Assembly (NCBI RefSeq): GCF_901000735.1
Contig: NC_081551.1
Coordinates: forward strand, 15,312,906-15,376,905
Length of the DNA: 64,000 bases
Source: Corylus avellana
Lineage: Eukaryota > Streptophyta > Magnoliopsida > Fagales > Betulaceae
Direction: 5' to 3'
Shown: piece by piece, positions 48,688 through 58,504 of the stretch
Position numbering within the stretch: position 1 is the stretch's first letter
How the letters are laid out: each line of letters starts with the position of its first letter
Program-made: the position numbers and the translations under genes
The notes under the pieces: model-generated
Told to the model about the DNA's origin: nothing
What the model saw: only the letters and a program-made list of their open reading frames with translations
The model's database searches: none

Positions 48688-49092
48688 CAGTGGCGGAGTT
48701 AGGATTCAATTCTTGTAGGGGCGGTATTAATAAGTTTTTTTTTTTTTTTTTTCCCTGAAATTACATGTGCTTTGTATTTGATTTTTTTCCTAATAGCATA
48801 ATCTAAACATTGAGTGGATTAGAGAAATTTCATTAGCATAATCTAAACATTGAGTGGATTAGAGAAATTTCATTAGCATAATCTAAACATTGAGTGGATT
48901 AGAGAAATTTCATTGGGTGGGTTTGATTTTTGGAGCTCGGTGGTTCTTTGTAACTGATCAATAGTGTTGGGGTTATGATTTTTTGGCAATGGATGGTGGA
49001 GGAGTGATTGTGATTGTTGGAAATTTTTAGTGGGTGAATTTTCTGTAGATTTTATAAAGCAAATGGGTTAACCAATTTTCTGCAGTAAGCTT

Positions 49093-49124
<32 letters not shown>

Positions 49125-49288
49125 CAGCGTATTGCCGTGCTGGATCGTTGAGAGTAGAAATTAATTAATTTTTTTTTTTACCAAGGGTGCCCTCAAAATT
49201 TTAACTTAAAAATACTTAAAGATTTTTTTTTTTTTTTTTTTACCAGGGCCGCCCGCCCTTGGGTCGCCCCCCTGTATATCCGCCGCTG
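48688..49288. mobile_element. Non-autonomous hAT element, 601 bp, TSD TATACAAT
   Basis: The exact 8-bp duplication TATACAAT (48680-48687 and 49289-49296) flanks ends CAGTGGCGGAGTTAGGATT and inverted CAGCGGCGGATATACAGG. Behind both ends lie GGGGCGG-type words (GTAGGGGCGG; GGGCGACCCAAGGGCGG). The interior contains poly-T tracts and a 40-bp triplication. Its sharp target duplication shows it inserted into already present Harbinger-region sequence. Confidence 0.9.
48794..48913. repeat. Three perfect 40-bp tandem copies inside the hAT element
   Basis: The unit starting TAGCATAATCTAAACATTGA occurs at 48794, 48834 and 48874 without mismatches, so the array is young or homogenised, or an assembly artefact. 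Confidence 0.9.
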
Positions 49289-49459
49289 TATACAATAAAA
49301 TAAAAGAAAAGGAAAATGGGCTTAAGTGAGGCTTCCTCCTTTCTGAATGATTGTTTTCTATTGAGAGATTGTTGAGCATCCAAGCTCTTCGGTTTACCAC
49401 TACCAGATCTTTTTCTGTTGTTACATCTTTGTTTTCTTCACAATATGACAGGGTTGATT

Positions 49460-50037
49460 ATGTCTGCAAATAGTGATGCGTCGAGTGGCCGTCCATTATG
49501 TCGCTGTGGAGTTGTGGCGTTCGTAAAGTATTCCTAGACAAATGATAATTACAGCAGAAAGTGGTATGAGTGCGAAAAGTATAAGGTATTGTATGACATT
49601 TATTTTCCATGTTTACATTTTTTGACTAGTTTTATTTGGTTTAGGGTATATTTTTTATTTTTTCTTCCAAATTTTGTATGTTGTAGCAAGTTGGTGATTA
49701 TGGCTTCTTTCTTTGGGCTGACAACAAGATGACAACTTACAAAAAAAAAAAAATACAACGCTTGAAGGATATAGAAGAGCAAACCCGGGCAGAAATTGGT
49801 AGACTTAAAAAATTGTTGGCTACTGAACAAGCACAATATAGAGCACATCTAGAAAACATGTTTTAGTCTAGGGATGAGATGTGGAAATCTATGGTAGCGA
49901 ATAACCAGTCTAGAGAGGTCAAGTTCCAGTTAAAGCAAATGACGTATCAGGCAGTGTTGGCTTTGCTTATCTTGCTGGTGCTCCTTTATGTTGGCGGTTA
50001 CAATGCATCTAGTAGTAACAAGTTGATGTTAAAATGA
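49460..50037 (+). pseudogene. GRF-zinc-finger protein (At4g04775-like), disrupted
   Basis: Two exons (49460-49585, 49687-50037) join in frame to 158 codons. The first gives MSANSDASSGRPLCRCG and RKWYECEKYK; the second gives GDYGFFLWADNK, a lysine/glutamate-rich coiled-coil stretch, and a C-terminal membrane helix AVLALLILLVLLYVGG. This is the layout of plant GRF-type (At4g04775-like) proteins: zinc finger, coiled coil, terminal anchor. The GRF finger is known from NEIL3, APE2 and Top3 and binds single-stranded nucleic acid. Two in-frame TAG codons (49535, where Trp is expected, and 49864) break it, and the fourth zinc ligand before GFFLW is Tyr instead of Cys. It faces the transposase gene tail to tail inside the Harbinger candidate, so it may be an accessory or captured gene. 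Confidence 0.7.
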
Positions 50038-50745
50038 ACTATTTCCCTCTAAATTGTAGATACTTAACCGTTGTAATTTATATTTTTTTGTGTTTTGTAT
50101 TAATTGTGATACTCCTTTTACGCAATCATTGTAATTTATATCTGCTTGTTCTTGATATACAACGTATGGACCTTATTTGTGCAGAGCTGGGACAGATACT
50201 CTTTTTTTTCAGAGTAATTCCAATATTAACATAAAACACTTTTTAATTTTAATTTAGATTATTTATAGTTTATTTAATTTATAAATATAAGTATAAGAAG
50301 CTGTTAATGCACATCTAATGATACGTAAACAATGCATTTCTGGTCCTTTATAGAGAATAAAAAAGATAATATAGATCATATATTTTTGTAATCTGTCATT
50401 TATCACTTTACTCAGGATAAGAACAATCGGATGTCATTGCTATAAATATGGATTATTGAAAGAATAAAACATGTATTTGGATATTTTCCTTCAATCCCAT
50501 AAAAATTGTATTATTTATTTGACATTAATGGTTGAAGTGAATTCTCCGAAGAGCAAATGGATTATGAGAGTGTCTCGATCAAATTTTTTTGATAGCACTG
50601 TCTACTTAGATGCAGAGGTACACGTATGATCCTATGCTTATCGATTTGGATTAAATAAGCGAGTTCGGTTAAGATTCCGATTAGATGGTCCTAACCCAAA
50701 AAAATTTATATATGGCAATTTTTACATTCCTTGTTTTTTTCTTTG

Positions 50746-52345
50746 TTAACAATGGAGAAGCCACACAAAATAACATAAATTACTCTTCATTTGCGGTTTC
50801 CCACATGTGAGATGTCTTGCCTCTCGGACTATAATCATCATTTCCTTCATTTCGCGGGTTCGGTTTGGTGGTGTTCCATGCGCGACGTATGGAACGGGTG
50901 TCATGGTAGGCAATTGCGCGACATCAATCCAATCTTGCCTGTAATGTGTCATTAGGGCCGCACGAAATAATTGATCATCAACACCGCAGTCTTTGCGAAT
51001 GAAGTTGTGTACCGCGCAGAATGCGACTACAAATAGTCATTGATTCTCAATCGGGTATGGATGCATATTGTCAAAGATAGGGAATCGGGCTTTCCAAACT
51101 CCAAAAGTTCTTTCCACAGCTGATCGTAATGAGGAATGCCTATCATTAAACAATTCTATTGCATTCTTCGGACAAGGTCGACCACGGCGGAAATCTTGCA
51201 AATGGTATCGCTCGTTGCGATGTGGGGGTAAAAATCTCTTGTAGCATCCATAGGCCGAGTCAACCAAGTAAAAGTAATCTGAACATAATAAAGTACAACA
51301 TTATATCACATAGGGTTCCAACGTAGCTAAGGAATTGTAAACGTATTACAAATCAATAGAACCCGACACAAAGACATGTCTCTGTATAGTACCTTCGACC
51401 GACATGGGGAAAAGAGCGGTGGGATCCTCGATGCACTCCTGAAAAATTCGCGAGTCATGAGTGCTGCCCTCCCATCCAGCATAAACGTATGTGAAGCAAA
51501 AGTCGAAGTCAACGACGCACATGACATTCTGTGTTATTGTGGACTTCCTGCTTCTGTAGGGCACAATGTTCTCACCTTGAACACACGCTTTAACGTGAGT
51601 GCCGTCAATCGCTCCAATGCATTTCTGGTTACAACAGTATTACCGAAAGTAAGTCAAATATAGGACACAAAAGATAATAGATATATGCCATTGGTGATTG
51701 TAAAGTAATGCAATATGTTCTACTATGGCGTACCGTGAACCATGGATAGTAGCGGCCATTTCGTGCAACATATGGATGTGGCAACTCCATCGCAGCTAGA
51801 CGTATAATAGTTTTTCCAAGCCTGCACATCGCTTTAGCTGTCTGATTAACGTAAACGCTTATCGTGTGCAATGAGCGTTGTAGTCTATCCGCTACCGTCC
51901 GTTGCGTGTGGCACTATTCCATCACTAGGCAAAATGCCGCAACTTGTTTTGTGAACTTAACATACCGACTGCTTTGTAAAAAATCATTGTGTTTCAGTGT
52001 GTTGCACAATTTTAAGAAAGTCTTGGGCAACATACGAAATTGCTCATAGCATGTAGTTGGGTTCGAATTGGTAAGCACCCAGTGTACCCACATCGCGCCA
52101 GTCAGCTTGGAAGTCCTCTGTGGAATGCAAACCCTTACGCATGGGTGCATAAAATGGTGGTAACATTCTTCCATGATCATTGCCATGCGCACTAGTAAAT
52201 TCTCTAGCTCGAATTGTATACCCTCAAAATTACACTCATCCTCGTCGTCTGTGTCGGATGCATCCGAGTCGGGCAATTCATTGATACTGTCCGCCCAATG
52301 ACGTGCATTACCAATGTTACCATTAGACGGGCCAGCTACATACAT
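50746..52345 (-). pseudogene. PIF/Harbinger DDE transposase (HARBI1-like), two stop codons
   Basis: Exons 51734-52345, 51393-51624 and 50746-51278 join in phase to 459 codons, the usual size for this transposase. Motifs are CIGAIDGTHVKA (Asp211), GSTHDSRIFQ (Asp261) and LRSAVERTFGVWKARFP (Glu337), so the catalytic DDE triad is intact. Also typical are VDSAYGCYKRFLPPHR and LFVVAFCAVHNFIRK. Only two lesions are seen: TAG at codon 144 (51914-51916, in VME*CHTQRTV) and TGA at codon 362 (51037-51039, in IENQ*LFVVAF). Both can be explained by C-to-T changes (CAG to TAG, CGA to TGA). The start at 52345 (MYVAGPSN) is preceded by an AG and could instead be 52384. It cannot make full-length protein as assembled. 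Confidence 0.85.
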
Positions 52346-52658
52346 GTCAACATGCCTACATTTAAATGAGATGAATAACGTCACATTCTAGTCATAACAT
52401 TCGTAAATGTCATCACGCTATATTCAGTCTATATTAATAACATGCAACCAGATAATTAAAATTGGAAAGTAAAACTAGGTTAATAACATTAATCATTAGT
52501 GTTAAAAATGTTCCCCTACTCCATAATAAGCATCCATACTATAGCATAACGCTGTGCCTCTAATATTGCAATCAAACTAACTTAAGCGGTTAGAATAGAA
52601 AATAGTCAATGGAAACACAAAAAACTACAACAGAAAATATTAGCATAAAACATAAGCT

Positions 52659-55440
52659 TCAATTGTCGTTGTCTGGATCAATTTCGTTTAGCCAATGACG
52701 TACACCGTCGTCATTCATTTTCAACAGTATCCTTGCCCAAGTCAGATTGCCAACCTTCTGGCATGCTTTGACATATTTTTTCTTGGGCAATGACATTTCA
52801 GCTGCCAATACATTGATACGGTCCATGATGTCTTCCTCAGGATACTGGTTGGGAGGGGGCTTATAAGATATACAATCGCCAGGTGACTGGCCATCGCTAA
52901 GCTTGCACCTCTGTAAATAGTCCGATCGCAAGACATCGTACTCGCTTTGCAGTTCCGAGTAAATTTGCTCACCCTTGGATGAACGCTTGCTAGAGTTCGA
53001 TCCCTGCAAGTGAGAACCTTCCCTCTTTAACTTCCCTTTTCCTTTTCCTTTTGCCTTGTGAGCTGATACACACTGGGGCTCCGTGAGGTCTATGATCGCC
53101 GCAGGATTGTTGTGATCGATGTCATTCTCTTCACAATCGCTGCCTGGGGGTGATTGTGTGTTGGCATACCTCCACTTTCCAGTGGATGTTGAGCTCTCAA
53201 AGATGTAGCATAGGTGCTTAAAGTTTGCCGGGGGGCCATTTCGGAATTTGTAGTAGTTCTTGAGGCTCGTTGTCTGAGAAGGAAGAGCAAATAAATGAAA
53301 AAAACACAAGATAAAACACAAACGGTCAATAAGTACGTCAACTCGCATAATTAAGGAAATATTAAACATAATATTAGTGGCATACCAGTCGGATGTGTTC
53401 CCATTGGTCCGGAATTCCCGTGATAGTCCCCAAATCATCATCCCACCCACAGCCAGTACCTGCCTTATCTTGGACCAATTTCGAGAAGTTCACCCATTGC
53501 TCTCTAAGATGCTTAATTTTGTCTCCAACCTGTTTTTGTGTGTAGGCGGTGCCATCCTTCAGCCGATTGTTTAATTTTTTCGTGATGTTCGGCATATGCT
53601 TCCCAAAGGGATGGCGAACTTCGTCATCTTAGAAGTTGCAAAGAATATGCACCAAGATATCCTCGTGATCTTGTTCCCATTTCACATTTGCCAGCGGGAT
53701 GGAAACTTCTGGTGGGGATGGGGTTTGCATCCCATGCTTTCGAGGAGACTTACGGGGAGTGGTAAAAAACGACATCTACGAATATGTATAGAAAACAGCT
53801 AAACAACGTGTATAAATCATGTATGATACTTATCTACCAACCACAGTTAACACAAAACTAATTTTTTACGTAAACACTCGAACTAATATATACGATTACG
53901 TGAACTGTGATACGACATATTTACAATAAGCAGGAAAATAGGTTAGGCACGAACAATTAATAAATGAAGCAAGCTTTGGTATAAAATAAGAAGCCTACCT
54001 TGAAGTTGTTGGAATGTCGTTGTCGCAAGTTATACCCACCGAACTGAAAATTAAACGAGGCCAACATTAATGCCGAGTAAGCAAAAAGTGGTGGCATATT
54101 AAGCATAATTGATGAAAGACCTTAATACCAAAGACAACACACAAATATACATATTTAGCATACTTATGGCCAATTTTTCATGGCTAGCAAACAAAGCATC
54201 ATTTATTCATTTGCTGAAAATGTATATGAATTTCTAACATCTCGAGAAGCTACATATTTTGATTAGAAGTTCAAAATAAGCCCAAGAAGATAAAGCGATA
54301 AAATCTACTTATAAAGCAAAACCAACATACATGCATACATGCAAAACCCAAGATTATTATATAGTAGGGGATTTGATTCTTATGAGTGTAGATTCAGACA
54401 ACTGTTTTCCCACAACTTTATAAACAGAAGCTGATGTTGACTTTCACACGTTCTGTTTTCCTAGCTAGGATGTTATTGGCATTCTCGTTTTCATTTCTGT
54501 AATTTGAACTAGCAAAACCATAGGATAAAGCAAGAAATGCCAAAGGGAGAGTAATCCCTACCGATTGTAAATTGTATTTGGACCTCTAATCAGTAATTGG
54601 TCTGCCATTATACTATAATTGTCCCTCTGAACTGGTTCATGTCAGGAAAATGGCCAAATTAAATGTTTTTTTTTTTTCCTTCTCAGCAGCAAGTGCTTCT
54701 TGCAAAACCGAAAAAGTTTGATCTCCAAAGTTTCTAAAAGCCATAACATGTCTTCTTCCAAATACAATTCTAGACTTTTTCAAGTCAAATGACTAAAAGG
54801 GGGAAAAAAAAAAAAACCCTGCAAAATGAGTATATAACTCTGTATCTTTATACACTTCTCGAATTAGAAGACAATTGAATCAAACAAAAATGCATATACA
54901 CTTGGAAAACAGGAAACCAGCCCAGGACACAAGCAAACAAAGTCTGCAATCAATAATAATTCAAAAGATTCTCGGACCCCTATTAATGATATCACACAAT
55001 CTCATGTGGGCAACAATATCTAACCTACACAACAAAACTTGCCTTGGTCTCTGCAAGTAGCTGTGAAAAACTGAACCCAAACTTTGGACACAAATGTTGT
55101 GGTGTCTAATTTTCCTCTTTCTCAATGGGGCATGCATAAACAGGTTTTCAAGCAATTTATTGTGATTCTGCCAACATTTATAAGGAAAAACCAAAATACT
55201 ATTCTACACAAGATAACGAAAAACCAAACCAACAAAATAAAATTCTACTGAACCATAACAAAAAGCTATATGCAGTACCTTTGATCGTGATCGTGTGCAT
55301 GGAGCTGTGGCTAGAGCTCTTCTCCACCGAGACTGGTGTCTGGCTTCACTGGCAGATGAATTTCTGGATGGGTGCTCTGGATTTTTGGGAGGCGAAGCCT
55401 CTAATATACCCGAGGAAGACAGCTGACCAGGTCTAGGCAT
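52659..55440 (-). pseudogene. PIF/Harbinger ORF1, Myb/SANT-like DNA-binding protein, one stop codon
   Basis: This is the companion ORF of Harbinger transposons, which binds element ends and recruits the transposase. The core exons 53386-53775 and 52659-53273 encode NVKWEQDHEDILVHIL, YTQKQVGDKIKHLREQW and WDDDLGTITGIPDQWEHI, a trihelix-like Myb/SANT domain. Then come a KAKGKGKGKLKRE basic stretch and a C-terminal helical region (EDIMDRINVLAAEMSLPKKK). Two upstream pieces also fit in phase: 55279-55440 (MPRPGQLSSSGILEAS, Arg-rich end) and a 45-nt exon 53999-54043 (FGGYNLRQRHSNNFK). This would give 404 codons. One in-frame TAA at 53629-53631 (NF*DDEV) interrupts it. The C-terminal exon is clean. 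The two upstream exons are inferred from phase and splice sites only. The gene lies head-to-tail with the transposase. Confidence 0.75.
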
Positions 55441-55940
55441 TGTGGGGGGACCTGATACGCATGNNNNNNNNNNNNNNNNNNNNNNNNNNNNNNNNNNNNN
55501 NNNNNNNNNNNNNNNNNNNNNNNNNNNNNNNNNNNNNNNNNNNNNNNNNNNNNNNNNNNNNNNNNNNNNNNNNNNNNNNNNNNNNNNNNNNNNNNNNNNN
55601 NNNNNNNNNNNNNNNNNNNNNNNNNNNNNNNNNNNNNNNNNNNNNNNNNNNNNNNNNNNNNNNNNNNNNNNNNNNNNNNNNNNNNNNNNNNNNNNNNNNN
55701 NNNNNNNNNNNAATGGTTTTCCTTAGGCAGCTTCGGACGCGTGTGAGGGGCACTGTGTTGGGGAGACGTTGGCCTTTTTCCTTTGTTCAGCGTGGGAAAG
55801 ACACAAAAACGGGCCTGTTTCAATCCGTAAGAAATAGGGACAAAATGGGAAAAAGTGGGTAAATTTTTACCTCAAAAACCGAGCCTTGACCCAGACACTG
55901 AACAGTGTTTGGGTCAAGGCTGTTGCCAAACAAAGCCCAA

Positions 55941-56056
55941 TTGTTATTGTTTTTGCAATCTTTCTTAAAGTTTTAGAACTTTAAATAATTTTTAAATAAT
56001 TAAAAAAAGACAACATGATGTGTAACCAACTGCTTGATAGTAGCTCAACAACAAAT

Positions 56057-56094
<38 letters not shown>

Positions 56095-56966
56095 TNNNNN
56101 NNNNNNNNNNNNNNNTTTTGACTCTCACAGTTATGATTTAACAAAAAATTTTAACCAATGGGTGCCATTACAAATGCTTTAAAGTTGAATATATTTAAAT
56201 AATTGCGAATACAATAAAAATTAAAGAAGATTAGCTAAGTTTTCCAAAATTTAAATTGGAGGAATAAAATCAAACCCTTGTAGCACTATTTGCAGTCTCA
56301 CCAAAATTATTTTTTAGTTATTTTGATAAGCAAATTTTGTGAAAAAGCCTTAAAACTTTTATTTTTAGTCTCACCAATTTGACAAAAAAATAGTGAGTAA
56401 ATAGTACTCAGTGTTAATAGTGAATACCATTAAAAAAATGGTTTTTTTTTTCTTTTTTTTTTTCTTGTTTGTTTCTCTTTTCTCCTTTAACATTTAAAGA
56501 AATGATAAACAAATAATTGAAAAAAAAATATAAATGAAATAGTAAAAGTGAATTATTAAAATAGTGAAACAGTTGAGAATGCTTTAAAAAATATGAATGG
56601 TTAAAATAAAAAAATATATACTTTTTTATTATTTTGGTGACTAAAATTTTAGTGAAGCGCTAATAATGCCCTTAACATACAAGGGTCGTGATACACAGAA
56701 CGCTTGCGTGCCACGCATCAGTCAAATTTTTTATTTTTATTTTTATAATTAAAAATATTATAAAAAAATTTTTTTTGCCGCGCCTGCGTTCTATTTAACA
56801 TTACCCGAGATACAAACTTAACTCATTTAACATTACCCAAGATACAAACTTAACTCAGAAACTTATCCTACACAAGCGATGTGCAGTGCACTACCCTGGT
56901 CTTCTATAGATGTCCCACTCTTTTCAGTTTTTAACTGTCATGTTGGCTTGCGAGCTGGCCCTGTGG
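55941..56966. other. AT-rich spacer before the NAC gene
   Basis: It contains a 20-N gap (56096-56115) after a long poly-T run and an imperfect direct repeat of ACTCATTTAACATTACCC at about 56820. No gene is seen. The proximal 200 bp may hold the NAC promoter, but no definite element is readable. Confidence 0.4.
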
Positions 56967-58457
56967 ATGGGAGAGTTGAATTTGACTAGCCAGCCACCGG
57001 GGGTCAGGTTCAATCCCTGGGACGAGGAAATCATCCAAGATTTTTTGCGTCCAAAGATCAATGGGTCCGATCAAGGAACAATTGACTTCATTCACGAAGT
57101 TCCTTTCTTCAAAGAGGATCCTTGGGAGTTGAAAGGTGATCAATCAGTACTTAGCACTCCCTTATGCTTAATATGATGATTTGATCTTCCTATTTTGCAC
57201 CTGAGCTTCGATTGATTTCCTCAATTGTTTTCAAAATATGTAATCTACTCATGTGATTTCTTACTTGGGCCGTCAAATTTTTGTTAGTTCTCAGTCTGGT
57301 TTCTTTGAGTGTAGGTTCAACCGGCATAGAGACGACGAGGGATCCAGAAGAGTGGTTCTTCTTCTCGAAACTGGATCCGAAGTACCGGAATGGGAATCGG
57401 TCGAACAGGAAGACCAAGACTGGGTACTGGAAGGGGACTGGCGGGGAATGCGAAATCAAGTCGGAAGGGAGGTTAATTGGAAAGAAAAAGATACTGGTTT
57501 TCCATACTGGGCAGAGTCCGAGCGGCAAGAAAACAGATTGGGTCGTGCATGAGTACCACGCGACCGAGCTCGATGGTAACAACCCCCCCGTCGGGTAGCT
57601 TTTCTATCTCGTCTCGTCTTTTGTTAACCTCACCAAATTTATTTTTTATTTTAGGTTGAGTCTACAATTTTTTTGTATGAACTATGAATGCCAATAAAAA
57701 AAAAAAAAATGTTTTTGAAAAGTAAATTAAATATAATACAAAATTTATGGTTATGATTTTTTATGGGTTTTTTTTATTTTTTATTTTTTTATTTATGGCA
57801 AATGATTGAAGGTTTTTTATAATTTGACACGTCACACGCAGCAGACAAATATAGCCCTCATCTGTTTGCCTCCACCACACGGATCTGTCTTGATTTTTAG
57901 ATTTGCTTCTTGCAAAGCTAGATTGTCAGTCTACGTCAGCTCCGCCCATCAACGCGCCTCTCCCCCGTCATCTCCGGCCTCCCCGCTACCTGTTACTCCC
58001 TCTCGCTCCTCCGCCGGGCGACCGCGTGCCGAAGCATGGATCTCACGCGCACGCGCGGGAACTTCCCGCAAGCTTTCTCTCTGAATTTTGCTGATTTCTG
58101 GGTTTGGCGATCCTTTTCCATTATTTTCTCTGTATTTCCTTTTCCGTTTCTTTTGCTTCTCAACGCTAAAACATTCTCTCTTTTTTCAACCCACTACCAC
58201 TATCCCCCGCCGGCACCACCATCGCAAGGTGTATGTTGGCTGGCTTTTGGTTGAAGGAAAGCTGGGTACTGATTCGGCCAGATGGGAAGCACTCGGCTCG
58301 AGCTCGCACAACGTTCTCCCCTTGGCGAGCCGAGTTGAGCTAAGCTTTTGATGATATACTCTTGTTTTCATGCTACCCATTGGTTGTTTAGACTTTTAAT
58401 AACTAATTGGTTTGTGTATTTTGTTTTTTAATGTTTCTTGGTTCTTTAGGTTGTTTT

Positions 58458-58504
<47 letters not shown>

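Larger units (their letters stand above)
47487..55937 (-). mobile_element. Candidate full-length PIF/Harbinger element, 8.45 kb
   Basis: The left end GGTGGCGTTTGGCAACA (47487-47503) and the right end read in reverse GGCTTTGTTTGGCAACA pair at 14 of 17 positions. Both are flanked by CAA (47484-47486, 55938-55940), a 3-bp duplication as used by PIF/Harbinger, although TTA/TAA is more usual. Between them the - strand carries ORF1 (Myb/SANT-like, 52659-55440) and a DDE transposase (50746-52345), the two genes that define Pong-type Harbinger elements. Also inside are a + strand GRF-zinc-finger ORF, an NSRP1-like exon and a nested hAT element. All ORFs have stop codons, so the element is dead. N gaps directly inside both ends prevent extending the terminal repeats, so the pairing of these particular ends is an inference. 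Confidence 0.6.

Noticed and set aside
48794..48913. Regular repeats considered as a CRISPR-like array
   Set aside because: The units are directly contiguous with no spacers and sit in a plant hAT element; they are simple tandem duplications.
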